DNA of 64,000 nt. Source: Mycosarcoma maydis (taxonomy: Eukaryota > Basidiomycota > Ustilaginomycetes > Ustilaginales). The stretch lies in assembly GCF_000328475.2 (NCBI RefSeq), contig NC_026480.1:1240001-1304000 (forward strand), written 5' to 3'. A program made the position numbers and the translations under genes. This document shows, piece after piece, positions 30,776 through 40,888 of the stretch (positions within the stretch are counted from its first letter, which is position 1; each line of letters starts with the position of its first letter). The notes beneath the pieces are model-generated. The model was given only the letters and a program-made list of their open reading frames with translations, did no database searches and was not told the DNA's origin.

Positions 30776-31233
30776 CTATGGCTTGCCTGCTTGGTTCGCT
30801 GATGTAGGATCCACCTGGCTCGTTCCGCCAGGCGCATTGCTGCTACTCGCTGCTGGTGGTGCGTTGCCTCTGAACCTCTTGCGCATGTCGAGCTGTTGTT
30901 CCCAAAGAGTCAGTACCATATATGTCAGCTGCTTGCCCTAGAGCCACATCTTGGAGCGACAACACATACCATACCACGTCGACACTCGACAAACGACTTG
31001 TACAGATGTTGACATTCGACCGGCAGCTCCGCCATATGTGAGGTAATGCATTCTTGTGCCGAGTTCCCCTGTTTCAAGTAGCAATCGGTCTTGAGCACGC
31101 AGTCGGTGAGATCGGTACGAATGTGCTGACACTGTGGCAGAGAACAGGTACGGAGGAAAGCAGAGCGTGAGCTGCGAACGCGCGCTCGAATCAAAGCTGT
31201 AAAGTCTCGGACGTCACTTACTGAGCCAACCAT
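30776..31233 (-). CDS. PET191: cytochrome c oxidase assembly protein PET191 (three exons)
   Basis: The gene must be spliced to be seen. Exon 1 is 31222-31233 and encodes MVGS. Intron 1 (31132-31221, GTAAGT ... CCACAG) is 90 bases. Exon 2 is 30970-31131. Intron 2 (30893-30969, GTATGT ... CTGAC ... AACAG) is 77 bases. Exon 3 is 30776-30892. The joined protein has 96 residues. The twin CX9C-type cysteines are in CQHIRTDLTDCVLKTDC and CITSHMAELPVECQHLY with a final EC, followed by RRGM and, after intron 2, LDMRKRFRGNAP. This matches the Pet191/COA5 family, where the helix pair ends in a DxxKRFxGNAP segment. The protein is imported into the mitochondrial intermembrane space and is needed for complex IV assembly. 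Both introns are phase 0. Confidence 0.92.
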
Positions 31234-31675
31234 CTTTCCAAGCGAGTCTGTTCTACACAAGTCCAGGCTGAGTGGGGTTCCAAGCGATCGGTACGATGAT
31301 GGACAGGTCAATAAGAATGATGGTAAACACACATGCTTCACATTCGTGATTGATGCGCAACACCTCTATCTCGGGTGTCGGAAGTCACAGTCCAGCCACA
31401 GAGACTGTGACTGTAGCGTGGAGTTGAAAAAGTCACAAGTGGAGATGGAGATACAATCGTAAATAAGAAGCTGCCGCTCACAATCACCTCGAACATGCGT
31501 CAAACTTGCCATCATTCTTCAACATAGAAAACAGACCACAAAAGAGCCTAAGGCAGATCCTCAAGTGACAAGCTCTGGCACAAAGGTGGATTCTTAGTAC
31601 GCCTCAACCAGGCAAAAGTCTACGCAATGTGTGTCTCGGTATTGCTTCGAGGGACGACCATGGGCTCGCACCGCA
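31234..31675. promoter_or_regulatory. PET191 promoter and 3' flank of hydrolase gene
   Basis: 442 bases between two leftward genes. An ATTCGTGATTG motif lies at 31344-31354. No gene is seen. Confidence 0.45.
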
Positions 31676-33244
31676 TCACGACAGCAATCGCCTGCGAATC
31701 GCCATCTCCGCTCTGTAGCTACGCTCGTCGAAATTATCACTAAAGACATGTGGCAGTGCACTGAAGAAAATGATGATGAAGACCAACGACCCGCCCAGCA
31801 AGCCAGACGCAATGATGCGATGCTTTGGCGTCGCAAACATCTTGAGCTTGGGTACGGTTGGGTCATGTCGTGTGATATTACGGTGCGCTCGGTCGCCTGG
31901 ATTGGTAGTGTTGAGCAAAGGCGGGTAGCTTGTGTTGAAGTCATCCAAGAAAATGTGCTGCATCGACTTATCCGCGCGGATCATCGGATAGTCCTGATGC
32001 GAGGTGCCTGCAATCACATCAAATGTCTGGCTCCGAGGAAATCCTCCTAGGCGTCCCAGAGCGAGTATAAACTGCGACCCACGGTCCAGGTGACTGCCTC
32101 CCTGCATCCTGGCCTGGCAATGCGTATCACCAGGCCCCGTATCTGCCAGTCCCACTGCATAGTGCACTTTGCGCGATCGGAAGCGCTCGACAATGGCTTC
32201 TTTGCTTGCGCTCACGTCTCTGCGGGCATATCCAACCACGCTGGTGGCGTTGCCGATCCCATAGCCCCAACTGTCCCAGCCTGTACACGTGTCGTTCTGA
32301 TACGGTCGTTGATCATCGAGCCATGCCCACGAACCTGGATTGCCCACCCAAAACCGCATGTTGGTATCATACGCTTTGGTCTTCTTCAACACGGCGTACC
32401 GCATCACCGCCTGTCCACCCATCGAATGTCCGCCAACAACAACCTGCTTGATAGATGCAAACTCGCCCGATGTGAAGATCCAATCTGTGATGTTGTCCAG
32501 CACGTGGTATGAACTCAGGTTTGCCTTTGGTTGGTCGTTACGCACCTTGTGTCCCGACTGCCATTGCGAGCCATGCCAGTAGAGCTCGCCATCGTGGACC
32601 GCTCCAGCATCCTTGTCGTCCGAGTTGAGAAAGATTGGGCCGATGATCATGACCTGGTCCGCCGAGATACCATAGCTTGAGTTGGATGCCGCCACCGCGA
32701 GCGCATTTCGGAAGAGGTTGGCGTACTTCCACGAGTCGCGCGGCTTACCAGGCATGGTAATGACGGCTCGTTGAATGCGGCTATTGTCACCTCCAGGCTG
32801 GTAGTTTTTCGAGATGTACATCGGCATGATCAGGTTTGGTAGTACATGCCATGTGCGGTTGAGGGTGAAGCCTTCCAACTCCGGTACCGCTTTCCAGCCT
32901 ATCTTACCTTCTGCAAACGGCACGTTGTCAGTATTAGGAGTAGGTACAAACGGTACCTGGGAAAGCCAAGGTGGATTCGACGAGTCGCCATCATCCTTAA
33001 CGATGAGCCAGTCGGGATTTGGTTGCGAGCTGTTGTTGGGAACGTACTGCATCTGTTGAATGGCAGTCGCCGCCTTGAGAGGATCCTGCTCTTCCGCTAT
33101 GTACATATACTGCTCTTGGCGTTTGTGAAGCTGACTACGATGCTTATGACCGATATCAGTTCGGAGGCTAGCAAACGCCAGCAACGGAATGCCCAACCAG
33201 AGCGCGAGCATCACTGTTGACGTGCGATATCTCAGTATCTGCAT
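31676..33244 (-). CDS. secreted alpha/beta hydrolase with C-terminal membrane anchor
   Basis: The 522-residue protein begins with a signal-anchor or signal peptide (residues 8-27). A KR at 41-42 could be a Kex2 processing site. The lumenal or extracellular domain has an alpha/beta hydrolase nucleophile elbow, VVVGGHSMGGQAV (Ser near 274). VITMPGKPRDSW and LADTGPGDTHCQA are likely further core elements, and AGTSHQDYPMI may carry the catalytic His. Many N-glycosylation sequons are present. Residues about 478-500 form a transmembrane helix followed by a short basic tail (RAEMAIRRRLL). It is probably a surface or endomembrane esterase or peptidase of unknown substrate. The length fits fungal family members that lack a pfam assignment. 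Confidence 0.78.
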   Translation of the reverse strand: MQILRYRTSTVMLALWLGIPLLAFASLRTDIGHKHRSQLHKRQEQYMYIAEEQDPLKAATAIQQMQYVPNNSSQPNPDWLIVKDDGDSSNPPWLSQVPFVPTPNTDNVPFAEGKIGWKAVPELEGFTLNRTWHVLPNLIMPMYISKNYQPGGDNSRIQRAVITMPGKPRDSWKYANLFRNALAVAASNSSYGISADQVMIIGPIFLNSDDKDAGAVHDGELYWHGSQWQSGHKVRNDQPKANLSSYHVLDNITDWIFTSGEFASIKQVVVGGHSMGGQAVMRYAVLKKTKAYDTNMRFWVGNPGSWAWLDDQRPYQNDTCTGWDSWGYGIGNATSVVGYARRDVSASKEAIVERFRSRKVHYAVGLADTGPGDTHCQARMQGGSHLDRGSQFILALGRLGGFPRSQTFDVIAGTSHQDYPMIRADKSMQHIFLDDFNTSYPPLLNTTNPGDRAHRNITRHDPTVPKLKMFATPKHRIIASGLLGGSLVFIIIFFSALPHVFSDNFDERSYRAEMAIRRRLLS

Positions 33245-34090
33245 CTTTACTGCTGCTGTCTAAGGTGATAGGAAGACGAGGGCTGTTCTGGTTGAGCAAG
33301 TTTGCCGGAACCACTTTATAGTAATAAGAAGCCGGACAGGGTTCGAGTCGGGGTCACGGTCCATGTCACTACAGTCCCTTTTGGGTCTCGAGCCCACAAG
33401 GGGAGATCCGAAATGAAACGTTGCTGAACACGCTCACTCTGCACGACAGTAGAAGGTTCGCAAGGATAGGGTTAATGAAACCCCCTCTTGAGCCCACACC
33501 GCTCCGGCCCAGTCACCTAGTCGTTTCTTCTTCTCCTTGGTTTCCGTCCCGTACGCATCATCAAGGGAGTCTTTCACTTTCACAGAGTGTCCGTGCATCT
33601 CTAAACAAACAAGATCTCAGCACCAAAGTTTATCTGGCTTCAAGCGTCAGAAGGTTGATAGTCAACTCTGTAGCAAGCTCTAAATCGAGGCCATGCCGAT
33701 TTTGAGTTTATCTGGTTGCGGCGCTTGGGAAACAAAATTGTCGCCACAGATCATCTAGCTGATCTCTTCGACCAGGACTGCGCTTACAGTACATTACCGT
33801 GCACAACTGTGCACCGTAGAATGGATTGTTAAGAGAAGCTTCACACCCTCTCCTTCCGGTTTCTACCAGCGAGCGGAAATTCCAAGTGAGCCGCAAGTTG
33901 ATTCGATTGTTGAGATCTCGACCCTGTACAGCTTTCGGACGGTCGGAAGTTGCACAAGAAAATCATGTTGCTCGCCGAGATCATGACCATCTTATCGAGC
34001 GACTCACTTGGACGAAAGTGTGGCATCCAGCACCTACTCTGAAAGGTGTCAGTCTTGCTGACTAAATTAATCGCCTGGTCCCGAATCATC
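33245..34090. other. gene-poor region with a decayed gene copy
   Basis: The left end is the promoter of the hydrolase gene. A diverged repeat of part of the neighbouring broken gene lies at about 33340-33520. The remainder has no supported gene. Confidence 0.45.
33340..33520 (-). pseudogene. decayed partial copy of the neighbouring broken gene
   Basis: About 180 bases align by eye with 34465-34645 on the same strand. Shared stretches include GGTTCGAG, GGGTCAC, TGGGTCT and GTTCGCAA/CTTCGCAA. Divergence is roughly one base in three. The equivalent of the other copy's GTGAGT intron donor is lost. It is best read as a degenerate tandem duplicate. Confidence 0.5.
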
Positions 34091-34888
34091 TCAAGCACGA
34101 AGAGAATGCTGAAAATCAGGACGACCTTCCCTGAACGTTCCTCCAAGTCGCTTGCCTATCTCCTCGACAGACTCGTCTCTGACGCCTTGTGCAAGCACCC
34201 TGTTCTTCTCTCTGACCTCGACAAGACCAAGCCCGAACCAGTCTCGCAGCCTTGTTCTCGTATGTACTGTTCTGCGATGACAGCACGAAGACAACTTTGT
34301 ACCTGACCACATTGCCAAGGCTGTCACCTACCAAGGGCATGCCGGATACGAGCAGCGCTGTTGAGAGGCGGTATCTGATTGCCTTCATCCTTGCTACCGA
34401 CCTAGACTTGGATGGACGTATGTACTTCAGAAAACCCATGGATGTCTTGTCTTAAAGGAGGCCAGAAAGGTTCGAGCCAGGGTCACAGTTGATGTCTCGT
34501 CATGCCCTTGTGGGTCTTGCACTCACCGGGGTAGCTCCAAAACGAAGCGATGCTGTATACATGCCAACTTTGTGGAGAAGCTTCGCAATGAGCGGTTGAT
34601 GAGATCGCATCTTAAGCGCATACTTCTCCGTCCCGATTGCAATGTAAGCCCCCTCCTCTCCTTGAAACTTCCACTCCATACACAGTTACGAGGGGAGCTT
34701 TCTCAATCTGATCTCGTACTCAGGTGATTCATTCAAGCGTTGCAGTCTCGGAAGCAAGCCCTTCTCTGTCGGCAAGAAACCGGCTTGCTTCCTTGCTTTC
34801 ACCAGCCAGCAGGCAAGTGCACCATGATAGCGCGATAAAGGTTCACCTGAGATTGATGGTGCAAGAAGGCGAGGAGCCAAAGCTTCAT
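34091..34888 (-). pseudogene. broken gene for a possible secreted protein
   Basis: An ATG at 34888 starts a short hydrophobic segment (MKLWLLAFL) like the start of a signal peptide, but that frame ends at a TGA at 34799-34801. Another frame continues with protein-like sequence (RLQRLNESPEYEIRLRKL) to an in-frame TAA at 34686-34688. It reopens at once with MEWKFQGEEGAYIAIGTEKY up to a GTGAGT donor near 34530. After about 75 bases, a long stretch (VVRYKVVFVLSSQNSTYENK) follows. A frame change near 34240 then leads to WFGLGLVEVREKNRVLAQ and a stop at 34091. The parts keep one strand and one order, which suggests one ancestral gene of about 230-250 residues. Unrecognised extra introns could rescue some breaks. 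The family is not recognised. Confidence 0.5.
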
Positions 34889-35919
34889 GTCGGCGCAAAG
34901 ATAGAGGATGGAAAGTGAGACATCTGTCTGAGGAGCCTGTATAGAATGAGACTGTGGCTGTAGTTGAGCAGAGCAACGGACCTCGAGCGAACACTACTCC
35001 TTGTGGTTCGAGATTGGGTCGCTTTTGGCACTTTGATCATCGACGTTGTTGTCGCAGGCGACTTTGCGCCTTGAAACTGAATTTATGCGGGTGTGCTACA
35101 TTCGATGTGCGTTGCCACATCAGAGACGTACAACGAGACTCAGACGCAGGCTGACTCTGCAGTGTTGGGCAGAGAAGCGTGCGTCAAGGACTATCAGAGC
35201 ACGGCAGCAGGTAGCAACCACCCTATAAGGGCTGAATCGGCTTGCGTCAGGCTCCCAAGCCACGGTGTAAACAGCCTTCCTAAAAGGCGCGTCCACGGTC
35301 CGTAATTAGAAATGGTGATTGCTAGCATCGAAATTCGCCGTTGAGTCACAATTTGTCGGCTCGCAGCTCGGTCACACACACAAAGCCATGCACGACGGCG
35401 TATTTTGGTCGGGAGAATCACGAATCGAACTCTTTTTTTCCGGCACTCACAACTGACGCCAGAAGAACATGATTTACATTCACGATTCATTCACGATTGT
35501 GCCTGATTGATTACTTAAAAGGCGCAACATGCATAGCCCGCTCAAGCTACTGTACATAAGCAAATTCAACTTGGCTCAAGCTTGGCAGCCAGATTCACGA
35601 CTATTTGAGTCAGAATCTGACTGCCAAGACCCTTGCTCGCTATCTCTTCCACAGCCTCTTCCGAGATGCCGTCTGCTGTCAGCCATTCACGATTCTGGCC
35701 GAGACGCCCAAAGCCAGGCCGTGTCAAGGTGTGGTGAGGAATCTTATTACTCTTCCCTTACCATCTACCACCCACGTCTTTCTTGGCTATCCATCTTTTT
35801 GCTCTGCCTCCAGTAGTTTGCGATCACGATGACAATCTTGCCGTTTCGATAGAAGACTTCCCTCTCCTCATAGACCACACGACATAGACCGACGTTACAC
35901 AGCGTAGTGACGCTTCAGG
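34889..35919. other. intergenic region
   Basis: About 1 kb between the broken gene and the GH16 gene. Motif copies lie at 35416-35428, 35477-35500, 35590 and 35682. No gene is supported; the ORFs are short. The right half must hold the GH16 promoter. Confidence 0.45.
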
Positions 35920-37098
35920 ATGCCGGCACGTTGTGCCTTGTGCGTGACGGCGCTCTCGGCAATCCTGCTCTTGTCTAGCGCTGTCCTGGCGGGTAACTAC
36001 ACTCTCCGAGAAGAGATCACCGGACGTCAATTTCTAGACCGCTTCTGGTTTTGGTCGCACAGCGATCCCACACATGGTACGGTCGAATATGTGGACGAAT
36101 TCACCGCGGTTGCCAAAGGCTTGGCGACCATCAACTCGGACGGCCGATTCATGATTCGCGCCGACAACACCAGTGTCTTACCACCAGGCAAAGGCCGGCA
36201 GAGCGTGCGTCTGCACAGCAAGCGATTGATGAGCGATGGCGTGCTTGTGGCCAAGTTCACCCACATGCCGCAAGGTTGTGGCACCTGGCCAGCTTTTTGG
36301 ACCTGTACCAACGAACGATGGCCGGCTGGAGGAGAGATCGACATTGTCGAAGGGGCTAATGACCAGGGCCCACGCAATCTCGCCAGCTTGCACACGTTGT
36401 ACGGCTGTCACATCCCAGCTGGTTATCGATCGGATCAGTCCGGCTTCACCTCTGAATCCGACTGCTCATATCAACCAGGCTGTTCTGCATCCTTCACTGC
36501 CAACTCGTCGTTTGGGCCCAACTTTAATCAGAACGGTGGCGGCTACTTTGCTCTTCGTCGTGAAACACGCCCCGGCGATCCAGGCATCGGAGTGTACTTT
36601 TGGCCCATCTCGACAGCTCCTTCCGCAATGCCTGCTGTTGTAGCTGCCATCGCCAACGGCGAATCAGCTCCCAAGTATGTTGTCACCAACAGCAATGCAA
36701 CTGGCAATGACCGCTCCGAACTCAACAAGTGGGGTCAACCGTCGGCTTTTTTCGCCAACACCGCCAATGCGTCAGCAACCCCGGAAGCCTTGGCCACTGG
36801 CGCCGGATCTGTCTGTCAAATGCAGAACTACTTTGACGAGCACGAGATTATCATCAACCTCTCGCTGTGCGGCGACTGGGCTGGCGAAACCTTTGCACTC
36901 AGTGGTTGTGCAGCGCAGTACAACAATGTCTCTTGTGACAATTTCGTGCGCAATTACCCCGGGGCGTTCACAGACGCCAGATGGGAGATCGACTACATGC
37001 GAGTCTATGACAACGCTTCTGCTGCCACTGGACCACCTGCACGATCCCTGTTGTTGACATTAATGTTGGCATTGATATGTTACTCTGTTTTCATGTAG
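35920..37098 (+). CDS. GH16 endo-beta-glucanase, secreted, probably GPI-anchored
   Basis: The 392-residue protein has a signal peptide (residues 1-24) and a glycoside hydrolase family 16 domain. The active-site motif GGEIDIVEG is intact, with Glu 139 as likely nucleophile, Asp 141 and Glu 144 as acid/base. GTWPAFWTC precedes it, as in laminarinase-like members. The C-terminus WEIDYMRVYDN closes the jelly roll and a hydrophobic tail (SLLLTLMLALICYSVF) then suggests a GPI anchor. Several Asn-X-Ser/Thr sites are present. It probably cleaves beta-1,3 or mixed beta-1,3/1,4 glucan in the wall or matrix. Confidence 0.92.
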   Translation: MPARCALCVTALSAILLLSSAVLAGNYTLREEITGRQFLDRFWFWSHSDPTHGTVEYVDEFTAVAKGLATINSDGRFMIRADNTSVLPPGKGRQSVRLHSKRLMSDGVLVAKFTHMPQGCGTWPAFWTCTNERWPAGGEIDIVEGANDQGPRNLASLHTLYGCHIPAGYRSDQSGFTSESDCSYQPGCSASFTANSSFGPNFNQNGGGYFALRRETRPGDPGIGVYFWPISTAPSAMPAVVAAIANGESAPKYVVTNSNATGNDRSELNKWGQPSAFFANTANASATPEALATGAGSVCQMQNYFDEHEIIINLSLCGDWAGETFALSGCAAQYNNVSCDNFVRNYPGAFTDARWEIDYMRVYDNASAATGPPARSLLLTLMLALICYSVFM

Positions 37099-38689
37099 CA
37101 CACGAGATGCCTGGTAGATCTTCCAAATCAACTCGGACTCCAAATAGATGCGATACAGTAGATTGATATCACATTAGATTGATATCACATATGGCAGGTA
37201 AGCTAGTTTGTGGGCCCCCAAATCGAGGGTATAATGGAAGATGCAAAATATCGTGAATTGAACTCAAGTCTCAAAACGACGACAGAAACGCAGGCCTCAA
37301 TAAGGACAGGAAAATAGAAAAAAGGAGAACTGCAGCACCTAGGATTCCCGCGTGGTCCCCCACCGCAGTACTGACTAGGCGACGACTTGCTTGACTGCGC
37401 AGATCGAACGGGATGCGGTATTTTCAAGTCTCTATGGCCGCAGATGATTCATTCAGTTGATAGAGGGATTAATAGAGAGATTGATCCATGACAGCTGCGT
37501 GACCCTACGCTCCGCTGTTGGAATGTGCGGGCCAGACATAAAGCCGACATTAAGAAAACATGTCCTAACAAGCTGGTACATTTTTCCGCGTACTTTTCAA
37601 GGTTGTCATCGGCTGAAAACGGCCGAAATTTCGCAAGCTCCGCAACGCTGACAGGAAACAAGCAGAGCCGCTGAATCTTTGCTGCTTCTTCCCACGTCTC
37701 TGAACCGAGATCTGCCTTCATTGCGGTCCCTCACGGCCAAGGTATTGCTGTGTGTAACAACTACACTCGAGGTTTTGAATCGAAGCGCCCTCTGAAATAC
37801 AGGTTTTGACTGGTTACTGTGTGTCAGTTGGCCAGATTTTTATGCAGGGGCGGATAAAAGTTTCGTTGGGGAATATTTTTGGCCACTCTATGACTCGTGA
37901 CTCAGTCCGGTGAGGTAACCTAAGCCATAGGCGAATTATAAATATGATCGGCTAACCTTGACAGATGCTGGAGTGCATCATACAGTACGTCGCAAAGCCG
38001 ATTTTCCGGCTACTGTTACCGGCATGCCTGTACTGTCTTGCATTCAGCCCAACAGATCGCCACTCGGCTGCTTGCGATTTGCACTTACCGTCGGTCGAAA
38101 AAAAACTTTGGTGCTTTTACAGCGCCTGGAATCTCTGCGTCTCCCTCGCAACTCTTTCTAAAGGTCTCTTGATGATGCATGGGCGACCATTGCCGAGACT
38201 AAGTTGGCTTCTGCGAGCAGATATCACGATCACTTCCGATGTAGCTGTGAGGCAGCGATGTGAGCACCAGATGGCGATTGGACAATGCTAGGCGGCCAAT
38301 TGCAAGACCTGAGGTGCCACTCGTGACTTGTTTGGCCAGTCACCTTGTTTGTGCTTGTGATCCATGCCGCAGTATCACATGTTGCAGCGAGCAGAGACTT
38401 TCAATTTGTCATACTTCGTCGAGAACTCGATTCAACCTCCCTCCCTTCTTCTACACCGATCATTCTCCGTCAGACCTCGATCATGCCCTGCTTCTGTTGC
38501 ACTACTTGGTTGTCCAGTTCCTAGTCAGAAACTGCTTTTCGTCTGACAAGACAAAGTCACCATTTCCGTTCTTTCCGAGATCAACTCACAGAAACTCCAA
38601 CATCGACCTCTTTCACCCCTTGGCCGTTTTGCGAATCACTACAGCGTTGCACCCCACCTCTTTACCTCGGACACGCTGGGCGTTTCATC
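37099..38689. other. 1.6 kb intergenic region
   Basis: No well-supported gene. Two ATG-initiated frames are worth noting only as weak candidates: 90 codons at 37449-37721 (minus) and 108 codons at 37965-38291 (plus). The latter lies about 30 bases after a TATAAATAT element near 37936. The last 300 bases are pyrimidine-rich leader or promoter of the transporter gene. Confidence 0.45.
37159..37190. repeat. tandem 16-mer
   Basis: Two exact tandem copies of TAGATTGATATCACAT are present in the 3' flank of the GH16 gene. Confidence 0.85.
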
Positions 38690-40591
38690 ATGCCATTGGA
38701 CGAACCCGACAAGCCACATTCAGCTGCAACACCTGAGGCTTCCACATCTTTCTCTTCTTCGCGATCAATACCGTCGCCGATCAACAGCCAGCATCATTCG
38801 CCAGATCGACGCAATGGCTCCATCTCTGATAATCAGACCGCCGTCGCAACACCAATGAACATCTCAGAGGCACCCACGCGCAACAACTCGCTCGATTTTT
38901 CCATGGCGCATAACAGACTTGAAGAGTTGCATGACCAAGTCGACAAAGGTGACCCGACCGCCATTGCCGAATATGAGAAGCTCGCTCATCTTCACCAGCT
39001 GCCCCCGCACGGGCATGCCAAGTTTCATCAGCATCGCCATCATCTCCACAAGTTTGACAAGGCTCACCAGACCGATCAAGACAGTGTCGCACAGGACAGC
39101 ACCGCACTGGAAGAAGGGCTGGTCTCAAAATCCGACAGAACAGTGGAGAAGCAGGAGGACGATCAGGAGACACTACCCTCGGTAATGTTGACGGAGGACG
39201 AGGATCCGACCCACTGGAGCATCCGTCGAAAGTGGACTGTCACAGCCCTTGTCTCGTGTCTCTACTTCAATTCCACCATCACCTCGTCGGTTGGAACGGG
39301 TGCCACTGCTCAATACATCGCGCAGTTCGGCATCTCTCAAGAGGTGGCAGCATTGGTCCTTTCCATCTACATGGTCGGTTTCTGTATAGGCCCACCGCTT
39401 TGGGCTCCGCTTTCTGAGCTTTACGGTCGCCGTATCGTCAACTACATTTCTGTTCCAGGCTACTTCTTCTTCAACATTGGATGCGCTCTCGCACCCAACA
39501 TCCAGACTTTGCTTGTCTGCCGTTTTTTGGTTGGTCTCTTTGCCGCTGCGCCACAATCCAATTCTGGCGGAACGATCTCTGATATTTGGCTGCCAAAAGT
39601 TCGACTTTGGCCCATGTTCACCTACTCCTTGTCCGCCTTCATGGGTCCGACACTCGGTCCGTTGGTCGGAGGCTTTCTTGCGGGTGACGATGTCGAATCA
39701 GAGCGATGGAGGTGGATCTACTGGATGCTTTGCCTTCTTTCAGCGGTCTCGATGGCGCTCGTTGTAGCCATACAGTCGGAATCTTACGCTCCGGTGCTCC
39801 TCAATCGAAAAGCGCGTCGCCTTCGTGCCGAAACCGGTCGCAACGACATCTTGGCACCAGGAGAGACACTGAAGGAAGATGGAACGTTGGCGCCTATCTC
39901 GTGGTCAGAACTCATTCGTGTACACGTGGGACGACCCTTCCACATGCTGTTCACCGAGGCTCCTTTGATGTACGCCACTCTGTGGACCTCTTTCTGCTAC
40001 GCCATCATCTTTCTCTTCTTCGAGGCATACCCCGTGGTGTTTTCGGGTACCTACGGCTTCAATGCGGGCGAAGTTGGTTTGGCTTTTTTAGCCATCGGTC
40101 TAGGTATTGGCCTTTCAGCTCCGATCGTGGGCTGGTTCAACGGGCGCTCGATCAAGGCTCGCATCGCTGCCGGCGACAAACCCGTTCCTGAGTCGCGACT
40201 GCCTCAAGTCGCTCTCTCGGCTCCACTGTTTGCCATCGGCTTCTTCTGGTTTGGCTGGACCGCTCGCGCATCGATTAACTGGATTGTGCCAATCCTTGCT
40301 GGCATTCCTATCGGTATTTCACTCATGCTCGCATTCAATTCTCTGGCGACGTATGCTGCAGAGTGTTATCACATTTACACGGCATCTGCGTTGGCAGCAA
40401 TGGCATTCTCACGATGTCTTTTTGCCATCTTTGTACCGCTCTTCGGAAGACAAATGTTCGACCATTTGGGCACGGGATGGGCTTCAAGCTTGCTGGGCTT
40501 TGTATCGATTGCCGCGATTCCAGTGCCGTTCGTCTTTCTCAAATATGGAATGGCGATTCGACAGAGGAGCAAGATGTGCATCAATGCTTGA
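38690..40591 (+). CDS. MFS transporter, DHA1 (12-TM) type
   Basis: The 633-residue protein has a long hydrophilic N-terminus of about 180 residues. It is Ser-rich at the start and carries a His-rich patch (HGHAKFHQHRHHLHKF). Twelve hydrophobic segments follow, in two groups of six split by a loop near residue 370-400. The segment PLSELYGRRIVNY is motif A, and GPTLGPLVGGFLAG in helix 5 is the drug:H+ antiporter motif C. WSIRRKWTVTALVS before helix 1 is typical of the Tpo/Flr1-type polyamine and multidrug exporters. Substrate is unknown. The His-rich patch could bind metal; that is inference. Confidence 0.9.
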   Translation: MPLDEPDKPHSAATPEASTSFSSSRSIPSPINSQHHSPDRRNGSISDNQTAVATPMNISEAPTRNNSLDFSMAHNRLEELHDQVDKGDPTAIAEYEKLAHLHQLPPHGHAKFHQHRHHLHKFDKAHQTDQDSVAQDSTALEEGLVSKSDRTVEKQEDDQETLPSVMLTEDEDPTHWSIRRKWTVTALVSCLYFNSTITSSVGTGATAQYIAQFGISQEVAALVLSIYMVGFCIGPPLWAPLSELYGRRIVNYISVPGYFFFNIGCALAPNIQTLLVCRFLVGLFAAAPQSNSGGTISDIWLPKVRLWPMFTYSLSAFMGPTLGPLVGGFLAGDDVESERWRWIYWMLCLLSAVSMALVVAIQSESYAPVLLNRKARRLRAETGRNDILAPGETLKEDGTLAPISWSELIRVHVGRPFHMLFTEAPLMYATLWTSFCYAIIFLFFEAYPVVFSGTYGFNAGEVGLAFLAIGLGIGLSAPIVGWFNGRSIKARIAAGDKPVPESRLPQVALSAPLFAIGFFWFGWTARASINWIVPILAGIPIGISLMLAFNSLATYAAECYHIYTASALAAMAFSRCLFAIFVPLFGRQMFDHLGTGWASSLLGFVSIAAIPVPFVFLKYGMAIRQRSKMCINA

Positions 40592-40888
40592 TGGATCTCA
40601 TGCCACGATCGTCGTTGCTACGTAATTTGTATTTTATACCTGACTTTTTCACATCTGCAGTTCCACCACCGAACATCGTGTTTGCGTATAGTGTTTGGAG
40701 CCGATCTCAAGATTGAATGGGTCACGCGCAGAGTGCAACGCAAAGATGAGTGGGATGAGATGTATTGAAACAGACAAAGAACGAAGCTTTGCACGATCGA
40801 TTAAGAGACGTGAGAGAAACATAGTGTTTTCCCTAAATTCAGAGACAGAGGCGAAACGAAAGAGGGTATAGAAACAAGTGGATGCGGG

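Noticed and set aside
34460..34500. GGTTCGAGCC-like word resembling a tRNA B box
   Set aside because: No A box, no acceptor stem and no cloverleaf can be formed around it. The copy at 33340 is part of the same decayed repeat.
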